Shown: positions 1 to 7,373, counted from the first letter of the stretch. The stretch is DNA of 15,179 nucleotides from an uncultured Desulfovibrio sp. (GCA_900546145.1 URBN01000041.1:1-15179); one strand, 5' to 3'. Made by a program: numbers and translations. Notes: generated by a model from the sequence alone, not told the origin.

Positions 1-36
1 CAGAGGGGGTCAATTTTCGTTCGTTTTGGGGGTCAC
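1..36. mobile_element. Probable end of an IS21-family-like insertion sequence (partial)
   Basis: The first 36 bases carry two copies of a GGGGGTCA motif separated by an AT-rich spacer (at about 5-12 and 28-35). Short repeated G-rich GGTCA blocks spaced by AATTTT-type sequence are a habit of the ends of many IS21-family elements. The flavodoxin reading frame next to it loses family resemblance here, as expected for an insertion junction. Only the tip of the element would be inside the window and no transposase is visible, so the family assignment comes from motif memory and is tentative. Confidence 0.35.
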
Positions 37-555
37 CAGAACTTGCGCTTGACAAGAGCCACTTCTTCACTGCTCCGCCTGCCTGGGCCACACTGCTTCC
101 AGTGATTGCCAGTCCTCTTTTCACATCTGCACCGGATGCCAGCTTCTTAATATCACTCTCGCTGTGTCCCATGCCGCTCCCCTCATTGGTGCACAGCGGA
201 AGGATCGTTTTCCCAGAAAAATCATACTTCTCAAGGAATGTGAAAACTGCCATTGGCATTGTGCCCCAGTAATTCGGATAGGCAAGGATAACAGTATCAT
301 AGTTATCGATATGATCCGGATAATTCAGAAGCTCAGGCCTTGCCTTTGCTCTGAGATCCTTCTTTGCTTCCTCGGTACAGGTCTTATACACCTGTGAGTA
401 AGGAGCCTTCATTTCAATCTTAAAGGTATCTGATTCGATCATTTCCTTCATTTCATCTACAACAATCTCTGTATTTCCGGTCTCTACATATTTTATTATG
501 CCACCGAAATAGTTTTCTCCGGCTCTTGAAAAAAAGCGATCAGTGTCTTTGCCAT
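37..555 (-). pseudogene. Flavodoxin, frameshifted near the N-terminus and interrupted at the C-terminus
   Basis: Flavodoxins are small FMN-binding electron carriers of the cytoplasm. Translation from the ATG at 555-553 begins MAKTLIAFF, then leaves frame at a run of seven A (529-535). Adding one base restores SRAGENYFGGIIKYVETGNT, followed by a full flavodoxin body including the AYPNYWGTMPMAVFTFLE segment and the CTNEGSGMGHSESDIKKL segment. As read, the ATG frame stops after about 19 codons. The restored frame stays open to the window edge, but family resemblance ends near VKKWL (about 50-60), next to IS-like sequence, so the native stop seems to be gone. A GGAG ribosome site lies upstream. 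The gene is 40 bases downstream of the SDR gene on the same strand, and its codon use matches that block. A sequencing error in the A run is the main alternative to a real pseudogene. Confidence 0.75.
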
Positions 556-594
556 GCTTATATTCTCCAATTTTCAATTCAATCTTTTTAAATC

Positions 595-1455
595 TTACTG
601 ATTTCCTTCCGCAATGCCGGTATCCAGTCCCGGCTGCAGCGGGCCGTAATAAAACGATGCTGTTGCACCACCGTCCACAAGGAATGTCGATCCTGTAATG
701 AACTGCGCTCTTTCACTCATGACGAGTTGCGCGACATCGGCAACCTCATCCGCCGTACCAGGACGTCCTGCCGGGCATTTTGTAAACATATTTTTATAGA
801 AATCACCGCGGATTCCATTGAACTCGTCGAGGGCAAGAGGAGTCACTATGATCCCCGGTGCGATATCATTGATCCTTGCGCCGCGCTTTCCCCATTCTAC
901 AGCCTCATACATAACACGTTTTTCATTGCACCTTTTCGCAAGCTGATAGGCTTTCAGTGTATTTTCAATCTTGTCCGGCTGCAGGAAATCAAGCTTCAGC
1001 AACTCCTCTGCCGGCGTCATAGCGAGAGCTCTGTCCTCTTCCGGTGTCAGCTGCTTCATTCTAAATCCCGACTGAGAGGAAATAACAACGCCAGCACCAC
1101 CTTCCACGATGACATGCCTTACTTCCTCCAAAAGGACAGCTGTACCATAAAGATCTACCCGTAGAATAGTCTCGATGGGCGCCTGTGAAGGAGAGACCCC
1201 GGCCCCGTTGATAAGATACTTGATATTTCCGTATTTCTGCGCTTCTGCGATCATAGCCCTGATGGATTCACGTGATGAAAGGTCCATTTCAAACGGAACC
1301 ACATCAAAACCGGCATTGTTCATAACTCCTGCGATATGCCGGGCGTTAGTGATGCTTTTGTCTCCAAGTATTATTTTCTTTCCATAGCCTGTCCTTCTGG
1401 CAATAGCCATGGAAATCTGCCCCGCACCAGTAACAATCATGACATTTTTATTCAT
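595..1455 (-). CDS. Short-chain dehydrogenase/reductase (SDR) family oxidoreductase
   Basis: A 286-residue cytoplasmic NAD(P)(H)-dependent oxidoreductase of the classical SDR fold. Visible motifs are the N-terminal dinucleotide-binding stretch TGAGQISMAIA (residues 9-19), the NGAG motif (83-86), the active-site serine region VISSQSG (124-130) and the catalytic YQLAK pair (Tyr170, Lys174). PGIIVTPL and the late TGSTFLVDGG are also family features. The third glycine usual in the nucleotide loop is replaced by serine (Ser15). An aspartate after the second strand (GDK, Asp32) favours NAD(H) over NADP(H), by inference. The substrate cannot be read from sequence. It lies downstream of the CMD-family gene and 40 bases upstream of the flavodoxin, on the same strand, suggesting one redox gene set. 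The ribosome site is weak (GAGG about 11 bases before the ATG), and an internal ATG four codons later is possible. Confidence 0.88.
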   Translation of the reverse strand: MNKNVMIVTGAGQISMAIARRTGYGKKIILGDKSITNARHIAGVMNNAGFDVVPFEMDLSSRESIRAMIAEAQKYGNIKYLINGAGVSPSQAPIETILRVDLYGTAVLLEEVRHVIVEGGAGVVISSQSGFRMKQLTPEEDRALAMTPAEELLKLDFLQPDKIENTLKAYQLAKRCNEKRVMYEAVEWGKRGARINDIAPGIIVTPLALDEFNGIRGDFYKNMFTKCPAGRPGTADEVADVAQLVMSERAQFITGSTFLVDGGATASFYYGPLQPGLDTGIAEGNQ

Positions 1456-1637
1456 TTATCTTCATCCTCATTAAAAAAGATATAAATATCTCTACAGCAT
1501 TCTTCTGAGCAAGCTTTGCATGCCCATATTGCATTTACAGTTTTCCACAACTGCCGATTCATCCCGTCAATACCGATATCCTTCAGATACATCAGAATTC
1601 CTGTCGGCACAAAAAATCATACAGAGAATCTTTATCT

Positions 1638-2414
1638 TTACTGTTTCTTACTGCCGATATTTTCCTGCGCTCTGTTTACACAGGCAAGAGCATTCAGCGA
1701 TCTTGGATAACCGATATAAGGCAGGCAGTTGCTGATGACTTTGATAAGAAAGCGCCTGTCATTTCCAATTCTCATATTCGCTGCCGCATGACCTATAAGC
1801 TGCGGCTCACATCCCCCCTGAGCGGACAGGAAGCAGAATGTGATCATTTCTCTCTGCCCGTAATCAAGTCCGGCTCTTGTGTAGTAATCTCCGAAGCAGT
1901 TATCCGCCAGCCAGTAATTGATATGCCTTGATTCCTCCGGTCCGGACTTCCAAAAGTCCTTCATGCCCTCGCCAAAAATATCCACCTGTGCCTGCGTTCC
2001 CATCTCGCGGCGGTTCTCCGCCGTATTCATTGCCTGCCCCTCAAGCGGAAGTACGATGCCTCTTTCTTCAAAAACCGCATTCACCGCTTTGAGAAAGGGA
2101 AATACCCGGCCGATGCCCAGATATGCCACCGCCTGATAGGTGATCTCCTTAATCTCAACAGGTGTTACGCCAAAGTTTAACGCAGCAGGAACCATCGCCC
2201 TGAACTCATCGACTCCCTGACAGCCGAGAAGCGTGGCAAGGATTACCATAAACCGTGTCTTATCATCCAGCCCCTGACCTTCCTGGTTGACAACCTCATC
2301 AAAGGCGAAGTTGTCAAACCGCTCGATAAATTCCGGATCGGTTCTTAAAAAATCCGACGCATAGCCGGGAAACATCTTCTCGTGATATTCTTTAGCACGT
2401 TTATTGATCGGCAT
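1638..2414 (-). CDS. Carboxymuconolactone decarboxylase (CMD)/AhpD-like protein, two domains
   Basis: A 258-residue cytoplasmic protein with two tandem CMD-like helical modules. The first (about 30-115) contains TRFMVILATLLGCQGVDEF and a GVTPVEIKE helix. The second (about 165-245) contains REMITFCFLSAQGGCEPQLI, with Cys202 and His209 in the GCxxxxxxH arrangement. The CxxC redox pair of true AhpD is absent: Cys65 and Cys202 stand alone. A peroxidase-reductase role is therefore unlikely, and a lactone, decarboxylase-like or unknown redox role is as likely. Related two-domain proteins are common in gut Firmicutes next to SDR and flavodoxin genes. The start is well supported by AGGAGGT upstream of the ATG. 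A candidate promoter lies between this gene and the LysR gene. Confidence 0.85.
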   Translation of the reverse strand: MPINKRAKEYHEKMFPGYASDFLRTDPEFIERFDNFAFDEVVNQEGQGLDDKTRFMVILATLLGCQGVDEFRAMVPAALNFGVTPVEIKEITYQAVAYLGIGRVFPFLKAVNAVFEERGIVLPLEGQAMNTAENRREMGTQAQVDIFGEGMKDFWKSGPEESRHINYWLADNCFGDYYTRAGLDYGQREMITFCFLSAQGGCEPQLIGHAAANMRIGNDRRFLIKVISNCLPYIGYPRSLNALACVNRAQENIGSKKQ

Positions 2415-2482
2415 GATAAAACCTCCTGTTATCGAGCGCTGTCCGGTGCTGCCTAGCGCCTGTCATCACTTGTTACAGACGT

Positions 2483-2511
2483 ATAGTAATAAACTGTAAA
2501 TAATGAATCAA
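2483..2511 (-). promoter_or_regulatory. Candidate sigma-70 promoter for the CMD-SDR-flavodoxin genes
   Basis: Read on the minus strand, TTGATT (2511-2506) is followed after 17 bases by TACTAT (2488-2483). Each box matches four of six consensus positions or better at ideal spacing. Transcription would start near 2476, giving a leader of about 60 bases before the CMD gene. A 16-base inverted repeat, CTAAT-6-ATTAG (2543-2558), lies just upstream over the end of the LysR gene and could be a binding site for that regulator. Confidence 0.45.
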
Positions 2512-2554
2512 TTCGAAATAAGAGGATTTCAAATAAGTATAACTAATGCGAATA

Positions 2555-3436
2555 TTAGAACAGAGATTTCAGGATCTCAGCAAATTCTTCCACATAATAT
2601 CCGGAATTATCTTGCTTCCAGAATGCGCAGTACATCCTTCTGATAGGATCGCCGCCGCGTGTCAGCGGCATACGTTTTATGGACGCTCCGGAACAGGAAT
2701 CTCCATCTGATGCTTCGACCGGCATCACACCACGGTTTGCCACCACTAGGCTTCTGGCTTCCTGCAGCGTTCTTGCGAATAAAAAATCCCCTCTGAATCC
2801 GATGATATCGTGATAGAACCGCCGTTCTTCTTTTTCCTGTTCTTCAGATGCAACAAGAATACAGGGCGTATTCTTCAGATCCTCGAGGCTGACACTGTTC
2901 AGTTTTGCAAGAGGGTTAAACGTAACCATCTCAACATAACAAACCGTTTCTTTCAGAATAAGATTTTCAAAAGCGTCGGAAAATGCCCGCCTCTGATCAT
3001 TCAGCGCCAAGTCGATCGTACCGCTCTGCAGACCGTTAAACAAATCTTCATGATTACCGCCTGTCACTTTCAGCTCTACGGCCGGATATTTCTCAGCAAA
3101 CATCGCGACCGCCTGGTTGAATTCGTCCCCGCAGTAAGTGAAAAGACAGCCAAGAGAGAGTACTGCCATATCTTTATTGGCGATCCGGGCTGTCTGACGG
3201 ACAAGCTCTTCAAGGTCCGCCATAATGACAAGACTTTTCCGGTAGAAATGTTCACCGGCTTCTGTCAATGTAAAACTACGGTTATGCCGGACAAAAAGCT
3301 GTGCTCCGATTTCTTGTTCCAGCGCCTTGACCGACTGAGAAATACCGGACTGAGAAATATTGCATTTTTCTGCAGCTTCCGTGAAGCTGTTTTCCTCAAC
3401 GATAGACTGAAAGTGTTTAATTTGCCTGAGTATCAT
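2555..3436 (-). CDS. LysR-family transcriptional regulator
   Basis: A 293-residue DNA-binding regulator. The N-terminal winged helix-turn-helix covers about residues 1-60, with the typical series FTEAAEKCNISQSGISQSVK, ALEQEIGAQLFVR and FTLTEAGEHF. The linker helix follows to about 90. The rest is the two-lobed effector domain (LSLGCLFTYCGDEFNQAV, then FNGLQSGTIDLALND). LysR proteins usually control adjacent genes in response to a small molecule. Here the target is probably the CMD-SDR-flavodoxin set directly downstream on the same strand, rather than the usual divergent layout. The effector is unknown. The sequence before the ATG is very AT-rich with a weak GGTG ribosome site, and it ends at the IS30-like terminus, so the native promoter region may be truncated. 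Confidence 0.92.
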   Translation of the reverse strand: MILRQIKHFQSIVEENSFTEAAEKCNISQSGISQSVKALEQEIGAQLFVRHNRSFTLTEAGEHFYRKSLVIMADLEELVRQTARIANKDMAVLSLGCLFTYCGDEFNQAVAMFAEKYPAVELKVTGGNHEDLFNGLQSGTIDLALNDQRRAFSDAFENLILKETVCYVEMVTFNPLAKLNSVSLEDLKNTPCILVASEEQEKEERRFYHDIIGFRGDFLFARTLQEARSLVVANRGVMPVEASDGDSCSGASIKRMPLTRGGDPIRRMYCAFWKQDNSGYYVEEFAEILKSLF

Positions 3437-3509
3437 TTTTTATCACCATTCATATAAAATGCATATATGTTCATTACATGATAAAAATATACTTCTATAA
3501 AATAAATTT

Positions 3510-3532
3510 GGTTGATTTTCATTTCAAGTGCA
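3510..3532. repeat. Candidate terminal inverted repeat of an IS30-family element
   Basis: Immediately beyond the stop of the IS30 transposase remnant, the minus strand reads TGCACTTGAAATGAAAATCA and on to 3510. This TGCACTT-AAAT-type sequence resembles the ends of IS30-family elements, and it lies where a right-hand repeat is expected after the transposase gene. The change from GC-rich to AT-rich DNA occurs here. The partner repeat was not found, so the call rests on position and motif. Confidence 0.35.
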
Positions 3533-3537
3533 GGATC

Positions 3538-3770
3538 CTAGGCGGAGTTGCGGAGTTCTTCAGTGAAGCATTTCTGTGCCGTTTTCCACCCGAGGACCTT
3601 CCTCGGCCGACTGTTTATCCGGTACACTCCCTTCCTGTATAAGTCACGCCGGGAGACAGTCAAAAAGTTGGTCTTCTTCGGAAAGTTTTCCCTCGAAAGA
3701 CCATTTGTATTCCCGTCTGCTCCCTTCTGCCAGGGACTGTAGGAGGATCGGCAAAACAGAACGGAATGCA
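3538..3770 (-). pseudogene. IS30-family transposase, C-terminal remnant with frameshift
   Basis: The minus strand encodes the last part of an IS30-type DDE transposase: YSPWQKGADGNTNGLSRENF, PKKTNF, then INSRPRKVLGWKTAQKCFTEEL before the stop at 3538-3540. This matches the conserved DPYSPWQRG-NENTNGL-R-FFPK and NNRPRKxLGWKT blocks of the family, including the catalytic glutamate region, although the ENTNGL glutamate reads as glycine here (DGNTNGL). Just upstream, FCFADP, the expected partner of YSPWQ, lies in another frame, with a two-base shift near 3741-3748. The remaining upstream transposase, including the other catalytic acids, is not recognisable. This is a dead fragment at the junction of the AT-rich and GC-rich DNA. 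Confidence 0.8.
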
Positions 3771-4349
3771 CAGCCCGATCTCAAACAGGCCTGATCCTTT
3801 CAAAAAGTATAAAGAACCCGCGAAGACATTGCGGCGCGCTGCGGACAATTTGCAGCCAACACTAGTATCTATAAAGCCGGGACGAAAAATAAAAAGAGCT
3901 GTTTTCCGGCCACAGATGTCAGCGAGCCCCTCTGACTCAATTCCGGAACGATCCCTCACTCCCGGTGAAAACTTTAACTCACTGCCGCTTCTGAAAACGT
4001 ATGGAAAGGCCCGCCATGAGCAGCGAGATGACATTCAACAAAAAATGCGCCTTTGAAAGCTGCAGCATGGGCTGACGCACCACCAGAGACCTGGCAGCCC
4101 GGACAGGAAGAAACGGCGCAGCGAGGGTGTTACAGAGGGATTTACGCAGTGGAGCCCCCGGCGCACCTCTCAGCGTCTGCTAAAGGAAAGGTCGCTCACC
4201 AGAAATTGATTTTGAAAGCAGTGCGCCCATCGGGGCGAAAACAAAGAACGCTGCCTCATCTCAGAGTGCCCCCCCACCAGGCTCCGGAAACAGCGTGGGA
4301 AAACAGCACCCGGCCGGCGGCGCGGCAATGAAGGCACCGGCGATCCTGT
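3771..4349. other. Gene-free stretch beside the IS30 remnant
   Basis: No convincing gene is seen on either strand. Short open frames exist but lack ribosome sites and family resemblance. The position fits a decayed N-terminal half of the IS30 transposase on the minus strand, and a weak FAG-type echo is seen near 3815-3830, but I could not recognise further transposase blocks. Confidence 0.4.
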
Positions 4350-4694
4350 TCAGACTCTCGCGCCTCTGAACTGCGCGGCTGCCGCTTCCTGAAGGCACTG
4401 TACGGGCACAGCGGGCATATCCCCTGTTACGGCACCGGGGCTCATCACCGCCTCCGGGTCCACCGACAGTGTCCCGAGAGAAACAGAAGGAAGCACCGGC
4501 ACCTGATGTCCCAGTCCGGAGACAGCGGGGACGGTCCCGTCATTCATGCTGTTCTGATCCGAACGCGCGCGGACGGTTCCGGGCTTCCCGGGCACCTTCC
4601 TGTACGTACGGGAGGCCCGCCGTACCGCTTCTCCCTTCGGGAAAAAACGGCGATGGAGGAAACAGGTAATCAGAGAAAAAATGAGTTCTTCCAT
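4350..4694 (-). CDS. Possible small hypothetical protein
   Basis: A 114-residue frame beginning MEELIFSLITCFLHRRFF and ending AAAAQFRGARV. It has a good AAGGAG ribosome site five bases before the ATG, and its codons favour G or C in third position like the neighbouring genes. No family, catalytic motif or domain is recognised. The N-terminus has a short hydrophobic stretch (residues 4-13) followed by a basic segment; the rest is rich in Pro, Val, Gly and Ala. It lies upstream of and divergent from the PLP decarboxylase. In GC-rich DNA such frames also arise by chance, so this may not be a gene. Confidence 0.3.
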   Translation of the reverse strand: MEELIFSLITCFLHRRFFPKGEAVRRASRTYRKVPGKPGTVRARSDQNSMNDGTVPAVSGLGHQVPVLPSVSLGTLSVDPEAVMSPGAVTGDMPAVPVQCLQEAAAAQFRGARV

Positions 4695-5026
4695 TTCTGC
4701 TCCTTATCTCATATCGTGAATGGCCGGAGGAAAACAGAAAAAAGGCAGGCTTTCACCGCCTCTGACGGGAGCATCTCCCGCAACGCGAAAAGAAGTATGT
4801 GACTTCCATCACCTTTTTCCTCATATCTCACCATCACGGCCGGGGGCAACCGAAAAAGAAAAAAGACGTGCTAACGTCATCAATCCGTGACACGGTCCGC
4901 ACCGAGTTAATTTTTTTGCCGGCCGCGTCAGAAAACCGGAAAATCCCGGGCACCCGCACACGTCTCTCCCCTGCCGGCGTCAGAAGAACCGGACGATGGA
5001 AAATTCCGGACACAGGAGAAAAAAAC
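4695..5026. other. Intergenic region upstream of the PLP decarboxylase
   Basis: About 330 bases between the divergent hypothetical frame and the decarboxylase start. It presumably holds the decarboxylase promoter, though no pair of boxes is good enough to call. It contains two close palindromes (4865-4895) and an A/T run at about 4905-4917. Confidence 0.5.
4865..4895. promoter_or_regulatory. Two adjacent palindromes, possible operators
   Basis: GACGT-gcta-ACGTC (4865-4878) is followed six bases later by CCGTG-a-CACGG (4885-4895). Both are perfect and lie 130-160 bases before the decarboxylase start. They may be regulator binding sites, but no matching regulator is present in this half of the window and short palindromes also occur by chance. 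Confidence 0.25.
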
Positions 5027-6223
5027 ATGAACTGGAACGAAGCGCTGGCCGCGTGTGCCAGAGAATGCGATTCTTTCTACCTGTATTCGGAAGCCGGCCT
5101 GAGGCGCAGGGGGGAAGCCCTGAAAAAGGCTTTTCCCGGCGCGGAGATACTCTACTCCATCAAGTGCAATCCCCATCCCCGGATTCTGAAGATCATGGCT
5201 GAACTCGGGCTCGGATTCGACGCGGCGGGCGCCGGAGAAGTGGAGCGGGCCCTGAACGAAGGAGCCGATCCATCCCATATTTATTATTCCGCTCCTGGGA
5301 AAAGCCGTGAGGATATCGCGGCAGCGATCGGACGCTGCGTCATCACGGCTGACAGTATGAACGAAGTCAGTCTCCTCCGTGAAGCGGCAGAAGGACCGGA
5401 CATCGGACTGCGCGTCAATCCGTCCTTCAGCTTCGACGGCGGCCCCGGCCTGCCCTCCAAATTCGGCATTGACGAGGAGGAGGCTCTTGGCGCCATCAGA
5501 CGCGGCGCCTTCGTCGGAGTCCGGATCGCCGGGCTCCACGTGCATCTGAAAAGCCAGGAACTCGATGCCGGAAAAATCGCAGCCTACTGGAGCCGCGTGC
5601 TCGGTATGGCCGGGCGTTTCAGGGACGCGCTCGGGAAACTTGATTTCGTCAATCTGGGATCCTGCATCGGCCTTTCCGGAACGGGAGAGGCACCCCTTGA
5701 TCTGAAGGATCTCTCCGGAGCCTTTGAGAAGGCTGCGGAAAAATTCCACGGGGTCTCCCCCGAAACAAGCATCCTTCTCGAGTCAGGCCGCTGGATAGCC
5801 GGTCCCAACGAGGTCTATGCGTCCCGCGTGGCTGACCGCAAAGTTTCACGGGGGAAGACCTATATTATTCTGAAGTCCACACTCGGGGGATTCATGCGCC
5901 CCTGCCTTGTTCCCTTCGCCCTGCGCTGCTCCGGGGGCGCTGAACCGGCCGGCCAGGAGCCCCTCTTCACCTCCTCCCGGGCTTTTCCCCTGTACACCCT
6001 CAAAAACGGTCCGGCTGAAGAGAAGGTGACCATCGCGGGAAGTCTGTGCACGGCCTCCGATATCATAGCCGAAGACATCCCTATGCCGCGCCTCGAACGG
6101 GGGGACCTGGTCATCATAGGCTGCGCCGGCGCGTACGGGGCCACGCTTTCCCCTTCGGGCTTTTCCTCTCTCCCCAGGGCCGGGGAATTTTTCCTGACCT
6201 GCGGCGGAGAGCTCCGGCGCTGA
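5027..6223 (+). CDS. Fold-type III PLP-dependent amino-acid decarboxylase (DAP/ornithine decarboxylase family 2)
   Basis: A 398-residue cytoplasmic enzyme with the alanine-racemase-like PLP barrel followed by the decarboxylase beta domain. Lys46 in YSIKCNPHP is the PLP Schiff-base lysine. HVHLKSQ (171-177) is the cofactor-stacking histidine motif, LGSCIGL (210-216) is the phosphate-binding glycine loop, LESGRW (251-256) contacts the phosphate, and SLCTASDIIAED (339-350) holds the catalytic Cys341 and Asp345. Tyr370 in CAGAYG closes the site. The HLKSQ form differs from the HIGSQ of housekeeping LysA and resembles decarboxylases of siderophore or specialised pathways, so the substrate (diaminopimelate, ornithine or another amino acid) is open. 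The ATG at 5027 is chosen because AGGAG lies just before it and the family begins here; the frame is open 76 codons further upstream without family resemblance. It stands alone, convergent with the next gene (29-base gap). Confidence 0.85.
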   Translation: MNWNEALAACARECDSFYLYSEAGLRRRGEALKKAFPGAEILYSIKCNPHPRILKIMAELGLGFDAAGAGEVERALNEGADPSHIYYSAPGKSREDIAAAIGRCVITADSMNEVSLLREAAEGPDIGLRVNPSFSFDGGPGLPSKFGIDEEEALGAIRRGAFVGVRIAGLHVHLKSQELDAGKIAAYWSRVLGMAGRFRDALGKLDFVNLGSCIGLSGTGEAPLDLKDLSGAFEKAAEKFHGVSPETSILLESGRWIAGPNEVYASRVADRKVSRGKTYIILKSTLGGFMRPCLVPFALRCSGGAEPAGQEPLFTSSRAFPLYTLKNGPAEEKVTIAGSLCTASDIIAEDIPMPRLERGDLVIIGCAGAYGATLSPSGFSSLPRAGEFFLTCGGELRR

Positions 6224-6252
6224 CACGCCGGGAGCCGTCCTTCAGAAGAGGC

Positions 6253-7323
6253 TCACAGGACGGGGCCAGGACACCCGGGCCCGTCATCCCTCCCGGGGCG
6301 CGGCAGGGGAAGTATCTCTGTCCCGGCCGCCTCTCCGGCCATTTTCCCGATGGCGTTTCTGAATTCCGTGAGAAAAAACGCGCCAAGCCCCTCCCCCAGA
6401 GGCAGAAAAGCTTTCTCCGCGCGGGAGCAGAGGTCCCCGGCGGGACTGCCCGCCGGCGCCTGAAACCGCACCTCTGGCGGCGCGGACAGAAGATGGAGGG
6501 GATCATCTACGCCGCACCGTATGGTGACTGTTCCCGGGGCGGAATTCACAGCGGAAATCCAGAGACTCAGGGGAAGAGCGCTGCTTTTCGAAAACACGGC
6601 CCCTCCTTCAGGAAGCCGGAGCGGCGCTTCCGGGAGAGGAATCGCGTTCCCGCGGCTCTGTAAAACCGCGGCGTGCCTCTGCCCGCCCGGTAAGAAATAC
6701 GAAAGCGGACGCACGGAAAAACGTACACCGCGCTCCCTGAGCCGCCTCGCTGCAAGGAGCAGCCGGGCCGCGTCGCCGAGCGTGTTCCGGGACGCCTCAG
6801 CCCCGTCTTCCGTCCGCCAGACAAGCCCCCTCACCCGCACGGTGCGGAAGAGATCTCCCATGCCGAGCCACATGGGCCGGCTGTCCGGCCCCGTTCCCGC
6901 AGCGTAGCGCGACCAGTCCTCCATGATATCGAGGCATCTGAGAGACGGGGGAAGCCGGAAGGAACGGGCCAGAGAAGCCAGCGTGAAGGGAAGGTTGAAT
7001 CCGGCCAGAACGCCGGTGCCGTCCAGCACGCGCTGGATGCGCCCGCGTTCCCGGGGGTCCTCCGGAGCCGGCGCGTCCCGCACATCAGAAAGCGCGAGGC
7101 CGTTGCGGGCCCTGGCTTCGGGCCAGTCCCTGTGCCTGAGGGGGCGGAAGCGTCCGAAATAGAGGGGCGGAGCCATGACCGGTGTGTCCAGACGGGTGCG
7201 CGCGTTAAGGAGCGTCAGTTCCAGGAGCTCGTCCTCAGCCCGATCGCACCCCGTTGTGGCGATTTTGACAATGACGCAGGTTTTCCCCAGAAGGCTTTCA
7301 GTACCCTCCTGCCGTGTCCGCAT
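6253..7323 (-). CDS. DEDDh exonuclease-fold protein with lost catalytic residues
   Basis: A 356-residue protein whose first 200 residues follow the RNase T/DnaQ-type 3'-5' exonuclease layout. VIVKIATTGCDRAEDELLEL (17-36) corresponds to the strand with the DxETTG motif, NGLALSDVRDAP (74-85) to the GI-x-VxxAP segment, GVLAGFNLPFTLASLARSF (104-122) to ExoII, CLDIM (130-134) follows, and RNTLGDAARLLLAARRL (179-195) corresponds to ExoIII. The metal ligands are altered: the DxE pair is Lys20 and Ala22, the ExoII Asp is Thr114, and the ExoIII His is Arg179. Only Asp184 remains. Nuclease activity is therefore unlikely, and a binding or structural role can be inferred. Residues 200-356 match nothing I know. 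GGGAGG five bases before the ATG supports the start. It is convergent with the decarboxylase. Confidence 0.7.
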   Translation of the reverse strand: MRTRQEGTESLLGKTCVIVKIATTGCDRAEDELLELTLLNARTRLDTPVMAPPLYFGRFRPLRHRDWPEARARNGLALSDVRDAPAPEDPRERGRIQRVLDGTGVLAGFNLPFTLASLARSFRLPPSLRCLDIMEDWSRYAAGTGPDSRPMWLGMGDLFRTVRVRGLVWRTEDGAEASRNTLGDAARLLLAARRLRERGVRFSVRPLSYFLPGGQRHAAVLQSRGNAIPLPEAPLRLPEGGAVFSKSSALPLSLWISAVNSAPGTVTIRCGVDDPLHLLSAPPEVRFQAPAGSPAGDLCSRAEKAFLPLGEGLGAFFLTEFRNAIGKMAGEAAGTEILPLPRPGRDDGPGCPGPVL

Positions 7324-7373
7324 GCGTACCTCCCGGCTGACAGTCAGCCATCACAAATAAAAAAACGTTCACA

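Noticed and set aside
4799..5026. A 76-codon N-terminal extension of the PLP decarboxylase
   Set aside because: The extension is basic, lacks family resemblance, and the AGGAG just before 5027 marks the start where family homology begins.
6232..6263. Short inverted repeats between the convergent decarboxylase and exonuclease-like genes (GAGCC/GGCTC and CCGTCC/GGACGG)
   Set aside because: Stems are only five or six pairs, mutually exclusive, and lack a T-run, so a terminator call is not justified.
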